Source of the DNA: Chloroflexota bacterium
GTDB lineage: Bacteria > Chloroflexota > UBA6077 > FW602-bin22 > JACPRP01
DNA: 64,000 bases
Assembly (NCBI GenBank): GCA_016189905.1
Contig: JACPRP010000098.1
Coordinates: 1 to 64,000 of the forward strand
Direction of reading: 5' to 3'
Positions 1 through 8,921 of the stretch are shown piece after piece (the first letter of the stretch is position 1; the number at the start of each line of letters is the position of its first letter). Made by a program: the position numbers and the translations under genes. The notes beneath the pieces were generated by a model, which saw only the letters and a program-made list of their open reading frames with translations, made no database searches and had not been told where the DNA came from.

Positions 1-164
1 CCGTTAGGGATGGCTCACAAGAGGCGGTAGATAGGGTAAAAGCATAATTGGCGGTCCCGTGGGCGAGCGCCGCCCGCCTTCACAATTCATGACCATATTT
101 CTGAACATGCCTGTTGCACAGTGCGCCTGAGGAAAAGCTCCCTCGATTGTCGTGGAACAGCTGG

Positions 165-2069
165 TCAACGGACCAGAGGGGTCGGTGGTGGTGGATTCGC
201 GGGGTCATAGCGGCCCATCAGATCAAGAATCGACGTTCCACCTAGATCGAATGACTCCCATCCAGAGGTTGTAAAAATGCCAAAGACGGCGAAGCCGAGA
301 ATGTAATCATCCTTAGCCATCTCGTCGGCGAGCCAGGCTAGGTCGGCTACAACCTGCTCGCTATTCTGGCCCATCTGCCGCCATCCCTTGGCCAGCCCAA
401 CCTCGGTGAGGACGATCGGCCCGCTCAGGATCCCCGCGTCTTTGAGCGCCTGATGTATCTTGCGGTAGCGCAGGGCGTACCAGAGCGCCTGTGGTTCTCT
501 CAACGCGGTGCCCTCAGGGCTGCTGTAGGAGTGAAGGCCAAAGAACTTGCTGATGCGAATGGCCTCGCCAAAGTATGTGGGATACTCGGTGATGTCTACG
601 GCGCCAGGCGGGTCGTTGCCAGCCACGGCGCCGATGCCGTAGGTGCCCTGTAGTCGCTTAGCGAAGGCAACCTGAAACGTGTTGTAGGCTTGAAACCCGG
701 CGATGTCTCCACGGCCGACTGGCTCGTTATAGCTCATCCAGCCATCCACCACGCCTTTGAGCGGAACCGCCAGCTCCGCAACGTAATCGGCAAAAGCCGC
801 GCCTCGGACCTCCGGATTGTCCAATGGCTGTTGCGCCGCGAAGCGCCGGCCAATGATGAACGCCTTGGGCAGTTGCCTTCGAACTTCGCGGGCGAACTCT
901 GGCTTGGGATCCATCAGGACGACCACCCCAGGGCGCATTCTCAACAGCTCGTTCAAGGCGTATCCGCCACCATCGGCGTACACACCGATCCCGATCTTGC
1001 TTTGCCTGTCTAAGGAGCGTGGTTGCTGTTGTTTGGTCCATTGAACGATATCGTATGGAGAACCAGCCGGCACAACATTGGTCGGTATGGCCGTCGGCGC
1101 TGGGGTGGCCGTCGGCGTTGGCGTGGCGGTGGGAGTGGGCGTCTGGCGTCCGATATTCCGGACGAGCGGAAAAAAGACCTGGTATGTCAAGGTCGTTGGA
1201 CTTTTGGACCGGATCGGTGGAAGAGAATTGACCAGGCCACTTAATAATCCAGACACGCCGCCCGTGGCGTCGGTAGCGCCGTTGCCGATAGGAACAACCG
1301 TTGCCTGGTTGACGGCCAGCGTCGATGACGAGGCAATCGATGTCGGCGCGACGGTTGGCATTGGGGTTGGCGACGGGACTGCGGCCGACGGTGAAGTGGC
1401 TGCCGTTGGGGTCGGTGACGGCAACAGCAGGTCTGCGCCCGGCGTAGGTTCGGATAGGAGCCCGAGCGGCAAGGACGGCGAATGTGCGGCTCCTTCGGGT
1501 GTGGGTGGCGGTCGATGAGACCAGATAGCCGGCGCTGACGTCGGATTCGACGTGGACAGGGCGGCGGGCATTTCGGTTGGGCCCGTGATTGGGGTGATGG
1601 CAGGTTGGCCGGTCACCGTTGTCATCGACTGCGTCGCTGAGGCTTCCGCCTGGATTGCCGAGGGCGTTAGGGTTGGCGCGGCCGTGGATATGGGTTGGCC
1701 GGCAGATTGCGGCGCGTCTGCGCGGTCAGTAACATCACTTTCTGACGATAAGTGTGGCTGGCTGATATGCGAAGGGTTATTCGTTATTCGGCTTGCGACG
1801 GCGTTGCGCTCCGCCATTTCCTGGGCAATCATAGCGACAGCTAGCACGAGCGCTGTAACCGCTAACCTGCCAAGTATGCCCCGAAAAGCCGATGGTTTGG
1901 ATCCGCCGGTATCGTGATGTTTTGAGGTATCTGCTGCCTGGCAGGAAACAGCGACTGGCTTTGGTTGGACACGGATTGCCCTGGCCCAAGCCAGCGTCAG
2001 AGTCACCAACGGAGTTCGTTTTGCGCGCCCCGCAACAGCCGACCTTATGAGGGCAGCCTTGTCTTGCAT
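165..2069 (-). CDS. Membrane-anchored glycosidase-like TIM-barrel protein with long Pro/Thr/Ser linker
   Basis: A 634-residue protein in three parts. A membrane segment lies near residues 65-85. A low-complexity Pro/Ser/Thr/Ala stretch runs from about 85 to 335 and ends in TPTPT-type repeats, a common wall-spanning linker style in Chloroflexota. A globular domain follows from about 340. That domain resembles clan GH-A TIM barrels: YNEP places a Glu near 449 where the acid/base sits, and LTEVG places a Glu near 556 where the nucleophile sits. This suggests retaining hydrolysis of a polysaccharide outside the cell, but family and substrate cannot be named. The start is the ATG at 2069; the Shine-Dalgarno is weak, so the cytoplasmic N-terminus (about 60 residues) is uncertain. 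It is transcribed away from the histidine kinase at 2255 and looks monocistronic. Confidence 0.75.
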   Translation of the reverse strand: MQDKAALIRSAVAGRAKRTPLVTLTLAWARAIRVQPKPVAVSCQAADTSKHHDTGGSKPSAFRGILGRLAVTALVLAVAMIAQEMAERNAVASRITNNPSHISQPHLSSESDVTDRADAPQSAGQPISTAAPTLTPSAIQAEASATQSMTTVTGQPAITPITGPTEMPAALSTSNPTSAPAIWSHRPPPTPEGAAHSPSLPLGLLSEPTPGADLLLPSPTPTAATSPSAAVPSPTPMPTVAPTSIASSSTLAVNQATVVPIGNGATDATGGVSGLLSGLVNSLPPIRSKSPTTLTYQVFFPLVRNIGRQTPTPTATPTPTATPAPTAIPTNVVPAGSPYDIVQWTKQQQPRSLDRQSKIGIGVYADGGGYALNELLRMRPGVVVLMDPKPEFAREVRRQLPKAFIIGRRFAAQQPLDNPEVRGAAFADYVAELAVPLKGVVDGWMSYNEPVGRGDIAGFQAYNTFQVAFAKRLQGTYGIGAVAGNDPPGAVDITEYPTYFGEAIRISKFFGLHSYSSPEGTALREPQALWYALRYRKIHQALKDAGILSGPIVLTEVGLAKGWRQMGQNSEQVVADLAWLADEMAKDDYILGFAVFGIFTTSGWESFDLGGTSILDLMGRYDPANPPPPTPLVR

Positions 2070-2254
2070 GTGCCTATGCTAACACATTATCTGGCTAGGC
2101 TCAAGAACTACACGGCCAGGTGGTAGCTGCCTGTATGTTCTCGCCGCCGCTCCGCCCAGGGTTCCAGGAGGGTGCCTGGAATGAAAAGTGCAGCGGATTT
2201 CGATGGCTCGGAGCCAAACCGTGTGCGTGTTTGCTGTATTTTGGAGGCGAGGAC

Positions 2255-3781
2255 GTGTCCGGGATCAGCGATCTGTTTGTGGAGAACATCGTCTTCATCT
2301 TCTTTATCTATGGCCTTTCTTTCTTCGCACTAGGGTTTACCCTCCTCCTGCAATCGCTGAGCCCTATTCGCCTCGCAGGCTTGAATCATCTTTGGCTCCT
2401 CGCCGTGTTTGGGCTTCTGCACGGTGCGCACGAATGGCTTGTGATGGGCGTGCTGATCGCGTCTTCTATTCCAGGGCGGGGTAATAGCCTCGGCCCGATG
2501 GTCAACCTCGAATTGCCACTCCTGCTTGTTTCTTTCACTGCCCTTTTACAGTTCGGAGGGTCGACGCTAGTCGATAGGCGAAGATGGTGGCGCGGGCTTC
2601 ACGCCGCTTCACTGGTCTTACTGGCTATCATCGTGGCCTTCCTACTGGCGATTGCGTCGGCTGTTGGTGGCGTACGGTCTTCGGCCTGGATTGAAACGGG
2701 CCAAATCGTGGCGCGCTATGGACTCGGCCTGACGGGGTCTCTACTCACCGGATGGGTTTTCTGGCAGATAGGGCGGTCCTGGCCGAGAATGGAAGCGTCG
2801 AGAGTGACCGCGCTCTTCACGGGTGCGGCGATCAGCTTCTTCCTTTACGGCGTACTTGCCGGTCTGGTTGGGCCGCCCGCTCCTTTCTTTCCGGCCTCGA
2901 TCCTCAATACCGTCACGTTTCTCGCCACCTTTGGCATCCCAGTCCAGGCTGTCCGTGCCTTGTGTGCTATAAGCGTTACGTATTTTCTGATCCGTTTGTA
3001 TTTTCTCGAGGCCGCACGATATATGACCACCGCCTACGAAGCGGAGAAGCGAACAGTTAGAGAGTTACAAGATCTGGACCGGCTCAAGAACGAGTTCATC
3101 TCCTTTGTTAGCCACGAGTTTCGCCAGCCGTTGAGCGTGATCAAAGGATGGGCGCAATACCTTCTCAGACCATCGTCGGCCAGCCTGCAGGATGAATCGG
3201 TCAGGCGCGCCCTCGACGCGATCTACAGACAGGCCAGCCGTCTTACGGACCTGGTGGAAAACGTCCTGAACGTGTCGCGCATCGAGACCGGGGCCTTGCC
3301 TTTCAATCCCAGGGCCATCCGCCTGGCCGACATAATCGACGCTGTGGCCGAAGATATGTCCGTCCAGGCGCAGGCACGAGGGATCAAGATCGAGGTCAGG
3401 GTGGACAAGGCTGTCGAGGCGTACGCCGACCCCGACCTCACCAGGCAGATTCTGGTCAATCTGGTCAGCAACGCGATCAAATACACGTTCGAAAACACGA
3501 CGGTGTTCGTGCGGGCCCGCGCTGAGGACGGGGTGGCGCTCGTATCAGTCCGTGACCAGGGGCAGGGCATCCCTCCCGATCAGCTTTCAAGGCTATTTGG
3601 CCGGTTCGTTCGTCTCGCCCGTCCCGGTGAGCTAGGACAGCCTGGCGCCGGACTGGGTCTTTACATCACGAGAAGGCTGGTCGAAATGCAGGGTGGGAAG
3701 ATCTGGGTAGAGAGCGAGCCAGGGAAGGGCAGCACTTTCTATTTCACCTTGCCAGGCGACGGCAGGCTTACGAAGACATAA
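2255..3781 (+). CDS. Membrane sensor histidine kinase
   Basis: A histidine kinase of about 508 residues. The open frame reaches back to 2120, but the GTG at 2255 has GGAGG seven bases upstream and is followed at once by the first membrane segment, so I place the start there. The first 260 residues carry about seven or eight hydrophobic helices, including an HGAHEWL motif seen in a family of polytopic sensor kinases. A short linker leads to the HisKA domain with SHEFRQPL; His is the phosphoacceptor, and the usual Thr after Arg is Gln. A HATPase_c domain follows with N (NLVSNAIKY), G1 (DQGQGIP), F and G2 (GAGLGLYI) boxes. The next regulator gene is the response regulator-PAS protein at 4356, a possible partner; that pairing is inferred from proximity only. 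Confidence 0.9.
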   Translation: MSGISDLFVENIVFIFFIYGLSFFALGFTLLLQSLSPIRLAGLNHLWLLAVFGLLHGAHEWLVMGVLIASSIPGRGNSLGPMVNLELPLLLVSFTALLQFGGSTLVDRRRWWRGLHAASLVLLAIIVAFLLAIASAVGGVRSSAWIETGQIVARYGLGLTGSLLTGWVFWQIGRSWPRMEASRVTALFTGAAISFFLYGVLAGLVGPPAPFFPASILNTVTFLATFGIPVQAVRALCAISVTYFLIRLYFLEAARYMTTAYEAEKRTVRELQDLDRLKNEFISFVSHEFRQPLSVIKGWAQYLLRPSSASLQDESVRRALDAIYRQASRLTDLVENVLNVSRIETGALPFNPRAIRLADIIDAVAEDMSVQAQARGIKIEVRVDKAVEAYADPDLTRQILVNLVSNAIKYTFENTTVFVRARAEDGVALVSVRDQGQGIPPDQLSRLFGRFVRLARPGELGQPGAGLGLYITRRLVEMQGGKIWVESEPGKGSTFYFTLPGDGRLTKT

Positions 3782-3868
3782 GTCTGGGGATGCTGGCACG
3801 CATTTTGCATCGATATGGTCGGCGTCTTGCACTTCTAGGCGAGGGAGGCGGTCATCATAGCCCTGATC

Positions 3869-4285
3869 TTGCACAGGCTCGTAATGCTTTTCGAGGCTGT
3901 CTACTATATTGTCACCGGCGTGTGGCCGTTCCTACATCTCCAAAGCTTTGAAGCGGTCACGGGGAAAAAGGCTGATAGGTTCACGCTCCGGAGCACTGCC
4001 GCGCTCATCCTTGTGGTCGGAGCTATCCTGTTGCTCGGCTCGCTCAGAAGGCGACCTGACCCTGGATACACAGCCCTCGGCGTAGGGGCCGCGGTTGGGC
4101 TCAGTATGATTGAACTCGCTCACGGTCGCACGATAAGGCCGGTTTATCTCTTAGACGCGATTGGGGAAATCGTGCTGGCGGCCATGCTACTCGGGACAAA
4201 AATAATATCCGGTCTGCGATCCACACGACGAAAGCCAGATTGTGAATTTTCTTTCGCTCCCCAGCCTGATATAATGCAATTCTGA
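3869..4285 (+). CDS. Small integral membrane protein, unknown function
   Basis: About 138 residues with three to four hydrophobic helices and the motif VTGVWPFLHLQSFEAVTG near the N-terminus. That motif recurs in short uncharacterised bacterial membrane proteins. The C-terminal 25 residues are polar and may be cytoplasmic. The start is unclear: TTG at 3869 extends the frame, and ATG at 3884 would remove five residues. A purine-rich GAGGGAGG at 3841-3848 lies too far from either to decide. It sits between a histidine kinase and a response regulator on the same strand, 87 bp after the kinase. The promoter proposed for the next gene lies inside its last codons. I cannot assign a function. Confidence 0.6.
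   Translation: MHRLVMLFEAVYYIVTGVWPFLHLQSFEAVTGKKADRFTLRSTAALILVVGAILLLGSLRRRPDPGYTALGVGAAVGLSMIELAHGRTIRPVYLLDAIGEIVLAAMLLGTKIISGLRSTRRKPDCEFSFAPQPDIMQF
4267..4275 (+). promoter_or_regulatory. Extended -10 promoter upstream of the response regulator-PAS gene
   Basis: TGATATAAT is a perfect extended -10 element (TGn followed by TATAAT at 4270-4275). No good -35 lies 17 bases upstream, as is usual for extended -10 promoters. It precedes the ATG at 4356 by about 80 bases and overlaps the end of the preceding gene, so the downstream gene may be transcribed independently. Confidence 0.5.
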
Positions 4286-4355
4286 TACAATCGCATTTGT
4301 ATAGTTGGAGGCGCGATTTATGTTAATTGCTCCTGCATTGTGAGAGGAGGGCGAA

Positions 4356-5246
4356 ATGGGTAAGCCACTTCGCGTGCTGATCGTCGAGGATTCGAGGGCC
4401 GATGCCGACTTATTGCTGGAGGAACTGCGGCGAGGCGGCCGCGAACCCATCTTCCAGCGTGTCGAGACTGCTGAAGCTATGAATGAGGCTCTCGACAGGC
4501 AGAGTTGGGATATCGTTCTCTCTGACTATGTGATGCCGCGCTTCGATGGGTTGGCCGCGCTGGAGTTATTGAAGGTAAAGGGGATCGACACCCCGTTCAT
4601 CATAGTATCCGGCGTCATTGGCGAGGACGTTGCCGTGAAAGCCATGAAGGCCGGCGCCGGCGACTACGTCATAAAAGGAAATCTGACTCGCCTCGTACCG
4701 GCGGTCGAGCGGGAGCTTCGTGAAGCGGAAGTGCGACGAGAGCGTCGGAAGGCCGAAGAAGAGCGCGACCGTCTGATGGAGCAACTGCGAAACGTCAACG
4801 AGCAACTCGTCCTGAGCAGCATGCGGGATGATGAGCAGGCTTCCGAGCTAGAAGCGGTTATTTCGGCTATTGCCGAGGCGGTGGTGGTGTACGGCCCGGC
4901 AGGGGGAATCATCCACATCAACCCTGCTGCCGCCGATTTGCTCGACTATTCTTCAGCTTCGCGCAAAGAAACCATATTTGAGCAATTAGCGCGGCTTCCC
5001 CTGGAGACGCGCGATGGCGAGCGATTTCAAATCGAAGATTCCCCGACGTCGCGCGCGCTGCGGGGTGAGACAGTGCGCGGCGTGGTGGCGATAATTCGTC
5101 CTGGCCCTGGTTCGAAGCCCCTTTGGGTCTCTATGAGCGCAGCCCCAATTCGCTCGCCCAAGGGCAACACAGGGGGTGGTGTAACCATTTTCACCGATGT
5201 CACCGCTCTGTGCGAAGAGCAACATCCTGCTGAGTCGAGAGAGTAA
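4356..5246 (+). CDS. Response regulator receiver-PAS protein without output kinase
   Basis: 296 residues, with ATG preceded by GAGGAGGG. Residues 4-125 form a receiver domain: acidic residues in IVEDSRADA, phosphoacceptor Asp in VLSDYVMP, and the conserved Lys in DYVIKGN. A coiled-coil linker (about 125-165) leads to a PAS domain at about 168-285. The protein then stops about 12 residues after the PAS core. The PAS is of the same type as that in the kinase at 7307; both have an SRALRGE motif and end in a DVTAL/DITPL-like strand. In the 7307 protein a HisKA domain begins at this point, so here the kinase half is absent. It may act as a single-domain signalling adaptor or be a truncated hybrid kinase. 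A partner kinase could be the one at 2255. Confidence 0.85.
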   Translation: MGKPLRVLIVEDSRADADLLLEELRRGGREPIFQRVETAEAMNEALDRQSWDIVLSDYVMPRFDGLAALELLKVKGIDTPFIIVSGVIGEDVAVKAMKAGAGDYVIKGNLTRLVPAVERELREAEVRRERRKAEEERDRLMEQLRNVNEQLVLSSMRDDEQASELEAVISAIAEAVVVYGPAGGIIHINPAAADLLDYSSASRKETIFEQLARLPLETRDGERFQIEDSPTSRALRGETVRGVVAIIRPGPGSKPLWVSMSAAPIRSPKGNTGGGVTIFTDVTALCEEQHPAESRE

Positions 5247-5288
5247 GCTGCGTCATCTGGAAGGGAAGTAGGTTTAGGAGAAGCAACG

Positions 5289-5963
5289 ATGGCAAAGCGA
5301 CGATGGCTTATCGCGCTCGCGGTAGGCGGCGCACTGATCTACGAGGGCTGGCGGCGCGGCGTCTTTGAGCCAAGCCTGGAGAACATGCGGCGGTTCGGCC
5401 TGCCCAGCACCAGTCTCTACGATGTGTTCGCCAGTGCTCTTTTCGCCGGATTCTTCACGCGCGTTGCCGAGGAAATCGCCGCTGCACAGCCATCAGGCGC
5501 CGCGCTTGATGCTGGCTCCGGGCCAGGGCACTTGTCCGTGCGCCTAGGCCAGATTGCCCAAGGTCTTACGATCACAGGCGTAGACATCGACGCGTCGATG
5601 GTGGAGCTTGCGATCCGTCGCGCGCGCGAAGCGCGTGTTGCCGATAGGGTGCACTTCGAGGTTGGCGATGTGGGGGCGTTGCCATTTCCAGATCGCCAGT
5701 TCGATATCGTGTTCAGCACTTTTTCCCTTCATCACTGGCCCGACCCAGCGCAGGCGCTCGCCGAGGTCTACAGGGTTCTTCGCCCGGGTGGTTGCGCCTA
5801 CATCTATGATGTCGCGCATTGGCTGCAACATGTGGAGCGTCACGGCCTGGATGTGGCGCAATTGCTCGCAGGCAGCGCGTTTCAACAAGAGGCCTGCGAG
5901 ACGATCGTCAGGATGGGACCGGTGCCGCTTGTGAAGCGGAATATCTTGCGGAAGGTTGGCTAA
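5289..5963 (+). CDS. Class I SAM-dependent methyltransferase
   Basis: 224 residues, start ATG with TAGGAG upstream. A short hydrophobic N-terminus (about 6-20) may associate with the membrane. The Methyltransf_11-type Rossmann core is clear: motif I LDAGSGPGHLSVRLG binds S-adenosylmethionine, GVDIDASMVELA supplies the acidic residue at the end of strand 2, and VGDVGALPFPDRQFD with STFSLHHW forms motifs III-IV. LRPGGCAYIYD follows. The substrate cannot be told; relatives include small-molecule and lipid or quinone methylases. It lies 42 bp after the response regulator-PAS gene on the same strand and is followed by a strong hairpin with a T-run at 6010-6054, so it probably ends that transcript. 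Confidence 0.9.
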   Translation: MAKRRWLIALAVGGALIYEGWRRGVFEPSLENMRRFGLPSTSLYDVFASALFAGFFTRVAEEIAAAQPSGAALDAGSGPGHLSVRLGQIAQGLTITGVDIDASMVELAIRRAREARVADRVHFEVGDVGALPFPDRQFDIVFSTFSLHHWPDPAQALAEVYRVLRPGGCAYIYDVAHWLQHVERHGLDVAQLLAGSAFQQEACETIVRMGPVPLVKRNILRKVG

Positions 5964-6009
5964 TTGGATGCCGATTGAGGTGACACTTCTCACTACTATC
6001 AGGGGCAGA

Positions 6010-6054
6010 CGTTGGAGTGGCGAGACCACGCAGCCTCGCCGCTCCAACGCTTTT
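6010..6054 (+). terminator. Rho-independent terminator after the methyltransferase
   Basis: A 15-bp stem with one G-T pair (arms 6010-6024 and 6035-6049, 10-base loop) is followed after one base by TTTT at 6051-6054. It lies between convergent genes ending at 5963 and 6139. The T-run is on the plus side, so it best serves the methyltransferase transcript. Confidence 0.75.
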
Positions 6055-6138
6055 CCGTGTAGGATGTCTCGCGCAAGTGTGAATCGAGCCGCGTTTGAAT
6101 CGTTCACGACGCCGTGCGAGCCACTAACGGTGCAGGAT

Positions 6139-7056
6139 CTAGCGAGGTGCGGGCCGATCCCAAGGCATTGACTCGACCTTGCTGCAAGGTATGTTGATGA
6201 AGACCCTGCCCGGTTCGGCGAATTCGATGGCGCTCGCCGGAATGTAGAGATCCGTGGTGAAGAGGAACCCCTTCCGAATGTGGATATAGTCGCGTGTCAC
6301 GTCTTCGATGTCGCCGATCTTCTTGTTATCCGAGCAGTAGACCTCCCAGCCTTTCTGGATCTGGTCGTATCTTACACGCTCACCGCCACGGAGTCCAGTT
6401 CCGGTCGCGCTCTCGAATCGCCCCTCGGCGCTATGCCGCTCTACCCTGGGGTGTTCTTTCCTGACGGTCTCGGTGACCCGCTCCTCTTCGACCACCGGGT
6501 GTTTCTTCACCACTAGCTCTTCCTTGACCGTTGGACGCTTCTCGACGTGTACCTCTTCCTCTCGGATGGGCACTCTCATCGTTTCACTTGTCCCGACGGG
6601 GCGCTCGGCGGGCCGCTCGACCCTCTCGCGCTCAACCGAAACTTCTTCGTGCATACGGGGAACACTGGTCGTTCTCTTCTCCTCGGTCACTTCCTTACCG
6701 ATCTCGACCTCGCCGGCTTTTCTCACTCGCTTGCCGACTTCCAGCTCCTCTTCGCGGACCGGCACCCTCATCTCCCCTTCCCTTGCTCCGGTATAGCGGC
6801 CAGCGGGTGGCTCGTTCCAGTGCATTGATTCAATCCGGTCAGACGGGGTGTTGACAAAGACACGTCCTGCCTCGACGCGGCTTACGGCGTCCTTTGGGAT
6901 GTATTGCTCGGTCTTGAAAAGGAAGCCCCTGCCGATGCGTATGTAGTCGGGCGTGACGTCGTCGACTTCGCCGATCTTCCTGTTGTCGGCGGCGAAGACC
7001 TCGGCTCCCTTTCTGATGTCGGTGAATCCCATTTTGTGATATTCGTGACTTGTCAT
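6139..7056 (-). CDS. Double PRC-barrel protein with DUF2382 (YsnF/AvaK-type) centre
   Basis: 305 residues from the ATG at 7056, chosen because GGAGGGAGG lies directly upstream; the frame extends 11 codons further to 7089. Residues 1-80 and about 220-305 are two PRC-barrel domains that resemble each other (ADNRKIGEVDDVTPDYI against SDNKKIGDIEDVTRDYI; both end in a VESMPW/IESMHW strand). The middle is a highly charged DUF2382-type stretch with repeated VPIREEE and VEKRP-like motifs. Such proteins (YsnF, AvaK) are linked to general stress responses in other bacteria; the biochemical role is not known. It is divergent from the GAF-PAS kinase at 7307. A GATAAT-like -10 (minus strand, 7088-7093) could drive it. 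Confidence 0.9.
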   Translation of the reverse strand: MTSHEYHKMGFTDIRKGAEVFAADNRKIGEVDDVTPDYIRIGRGFLFKTEQYIPKDAVSRVEAGRVFVNTPSDRIESMHWNEPPAGRYTGAREGEMRVPVREEELEVGKRVRKAGEVEIGKEVTEEKRTTSVPRMHEEVSVERERVERPAERPVGTSETMRVPIREEEVHVEKRPTVKEELVVKKHPVVEEERVTETVRKEHPRVERHSAEGRFESATGTGLRGGERVRYDQIQKGWEVYCSDNKKIGDIEDVTRDYIHIRKGFLFTTDLYIPASAIEFAEPGRVFINIPCSKVESMPWDRPAPR

Positions 7057-7251
7057 ATTTCCTCCCTCCAACACCGTAACTGGGGACATTATCTCCAGCT
7101 TCAGGTTGTTAAGTTTGAGTCGGCCTTTGAGGCCACATCCTCAGTGCAGCAATCTCCGTGCCCGATAAGGGAGTGTTTATCGCGTTCGGGCTCTACCTTC
7201 TGCGCGTAAGCCGTAATCCGACTGGGCGTGTGTGAGGTTCGTCGTCTCGAA

Positions 7252-7260
7252 TGGTATAAT
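7252..7260 (+). promoter_or_regulatory. Extended -10 promoter of the GAF-PAS histidine kinase
   Basis: TGGTATAAT is a perfect extended -10 element 46 bases before the ATG at 7307. No convincing -35 lies 17 bases upstream. It has the same form as the element at 4267. Confidence 0.55.
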
Positions 7261-7306
7261 TGATTAGTATGAACTCTGTCGTACAGCCAGGGCTTGAGGC
7301 CAGAAG

Positions 7307-8914
7307 ATGAGTGCAGGAACAGGGGCAAAAAAGACACCGATGAACGATCGGCAGGCTTACGCCATCCTGGAGGCGGTGAACGCGGCTACCCTGGCTATCG
7401 CCGCGGAGGTATCGCCTGAGCGAGTCCTGCTGACCATCGTAGAACAGGCGCGCAAGCTCGCTAATGCAAGATATGCCGCCCTGGGGATAGGCTGGGACCC
7501 GACGCGCACTTTCCATCCGTGGGTGTTTTCGGGCATGAGCGAGGCTGAGGCTCGTCTCCTGCCACACTTTCCTCGCCCGGTAGGGCTGTTGGGAGCGGTG
7601 GTCCGGGAGGGCCACGCGATTCGGCTGCGTGATATCAGTAAAGACCCTCGCTTCCACGGGTTTCCACCCCACCATCCGAAAATGACCAGTTTTATGGGCG
7701 TGCCCATCCGTTATAAAGATGAGACCATAGGCAATTTGTATCTCACGGAAAAGATTGGCGCCGAGGAGTTCAGCGAAGAGGACGAAAGGGCCGTGAAGAT
7801 GCTGGCGGCCCATGCGGCCATCGCGTACAGGCAGGCGCAGCTTTATGAGCAACTGCAGGTTGAGCGTGCCCGTTTAGAGACCGTCTTCGAAAACTCGCCG
7901 GCGGCTATCGTTTTCGTCGAGGCAACAACCGACCGGGTCTATGAGAACAAAGCGGCGGAGACCTTGTTCGGTCTCCCCCTGCGACCGGACATCGGGCGGC
8001 AGCAGTATCTGGGCCTGATTCGCTCGCCGGATGGGGTGCCCCTGTCGCTTGAGGACCTGCCTTCTTCCCGAGCGCTACGTGGGGAAGTGGTAATAGGGGC
8101 GGAACTGGTCGTACGAAGCGCCGAGGGCCGGGATGTTCCCGTGCTGGTTAACGCTGCTCCTGTGCGAGGGGGCGATGGCACCGTCACCGGCGCCGTGACG
8201 ATCTTGCAGGACATCACCCCGCTCAAGCTGGAACGTTTACGCGAGGAGTTTATCTCTGCCGTGTCCCACGACCTGCGAACGCCTATTGGCGTCATCAGCG
8301 GCTTCGGCGACCTCCTTGGTCGCTGGATGTCAAAGGAAGGGGCGCCAGAAAACGAAAAGCGCGCGGTCGAGGCCATCAAGACTTCTGCCCGAAGGTTGAA
8401 TCGTATGGTCCAGGACCTGCTGGATGCCTCACGCCTAGAGGCTCACCGCCTTACTTTGGAGAAGCAGGCGGTCGATGTGGCAGCTCTGGTGCGGGAAGTG
8501 GTCGACCGTTTGGGCACCGTTTTGGCGCCGCATCCGGTTCGCGTGGAGGCGCCCGAAGCTATGCCTCCCGTGATGGCGGATCCGGGACGCATCGAACAGG
8601 TGTTGACGAATCTGCTGACCAATGCTGCTAAGTACTCCGGACCTGAGTCTGAGATTCTGGTCAGAGCGCAGGCGAGGCCGAAGGAGGTCGTGGTCGCCGT
8701 GACAGACCACGGCCCTGGCATCCCGCCGGAGGATATCCCCAAGCTGTTCACTCGCTTCTACAGAACAGAGGCAGCGCGAGCGGCCAGCCCAGAGGGCCTG
8801 GGCATAGGTCTATACATCAGCAGGGGATTGATCGAGGCGCACGGTGGGCGTATCTGGGTCGAGAGCGAGCCAGGCAAGGGAAGCACTTTTTGCTTCACGT
8901 TGCCGGTCCAGTGA
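7307..8914 (+). CDS. GAF-PAS sensor histidine kinase (soluble)
   Basis: 535 residues with no membrane segment. A GAF domain spans about 30-180 (LTIVEQARKLANARYAALGI at its start, TSFMGVPIRYKDETIGNLYL near its end). A PAS domain spans about 185-305. HisKA follows with SHDLRTPIGVISGF, whose His is the phosphoacceptor. HATPase_c has N box (NLLTNAAKY), G1 (DHGPGIP), and G2 (EGLGIGLYIS and GKGSTF). The start at ATG 7307 has only a weak Shine-Dalgarno; ATG 7340 is an alternative that would remove 11 residues before the GAF domain. Histidine kinases of this build usually sense small ligands or redox state in the cytoplasm. No response regulator is adjacent; the gene is divergent from the PRC-barrel protein. 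Confidence 0.9.
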   Translation: MSAGTGAKKTPMNDRQAYAILEAVNAATLAIAAEVSPERVLLTIVEQARKLANARYAALGIGWDPTRTFHPWVFSGMSEAEARLLPHFPRPVGLLGAVVREGHAIRLRDISKDPRFHGFPPHHPKMTSFMGVPIRYKDETIGNLYLTEKIGAEEFSEEDERAVKMLAAHAAIAYRQAQLYEQLQVERARLETVFENSPAAIVFVEATTDRVYENKAAETLFGLPLRPDIGRQQYLGLIRSPDGVPLSLEDLPSSRALRGEVVIGAELVVRSAEGRDVPVLVNAAPVRGGDGTVTGAVTILQDITPLKLERLREEFISAVSHDLRTPIGVISGFGDLLGRWMSKEGAPENEKRAVEAIKTSARRLNRMVQDLLDASRLEAHRLTLEKQAVDVAALVREVVDRLGTVLAPHPVRVEAPEAMPPVMADPGRIEQVLTNLLTNAAKYSGPESEILVRAQARPKEVVVAVTDHGPGIPPEDIPKLFTRFYRTEAARAASPEGLGIGLYISRGLIEAHGGRIWVESEPGKGSTFCFTLPVQ

Positions 8915-8921
8915 GATGACA

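Noticed and set aside
1078-1518. Plus-strand open frame rich in Val/Gly
   Set aside because: It is the opposite-strand image of the Pro/Thr/Ser linker of the protein at 165-2069; no ribosome binding site or family.
5544-6107. Minus-strand open frame of 187 codons
   Set aside because: Lies opposite the methyltransferase, which has clear motifs; the frame has none and crosses the terminator.
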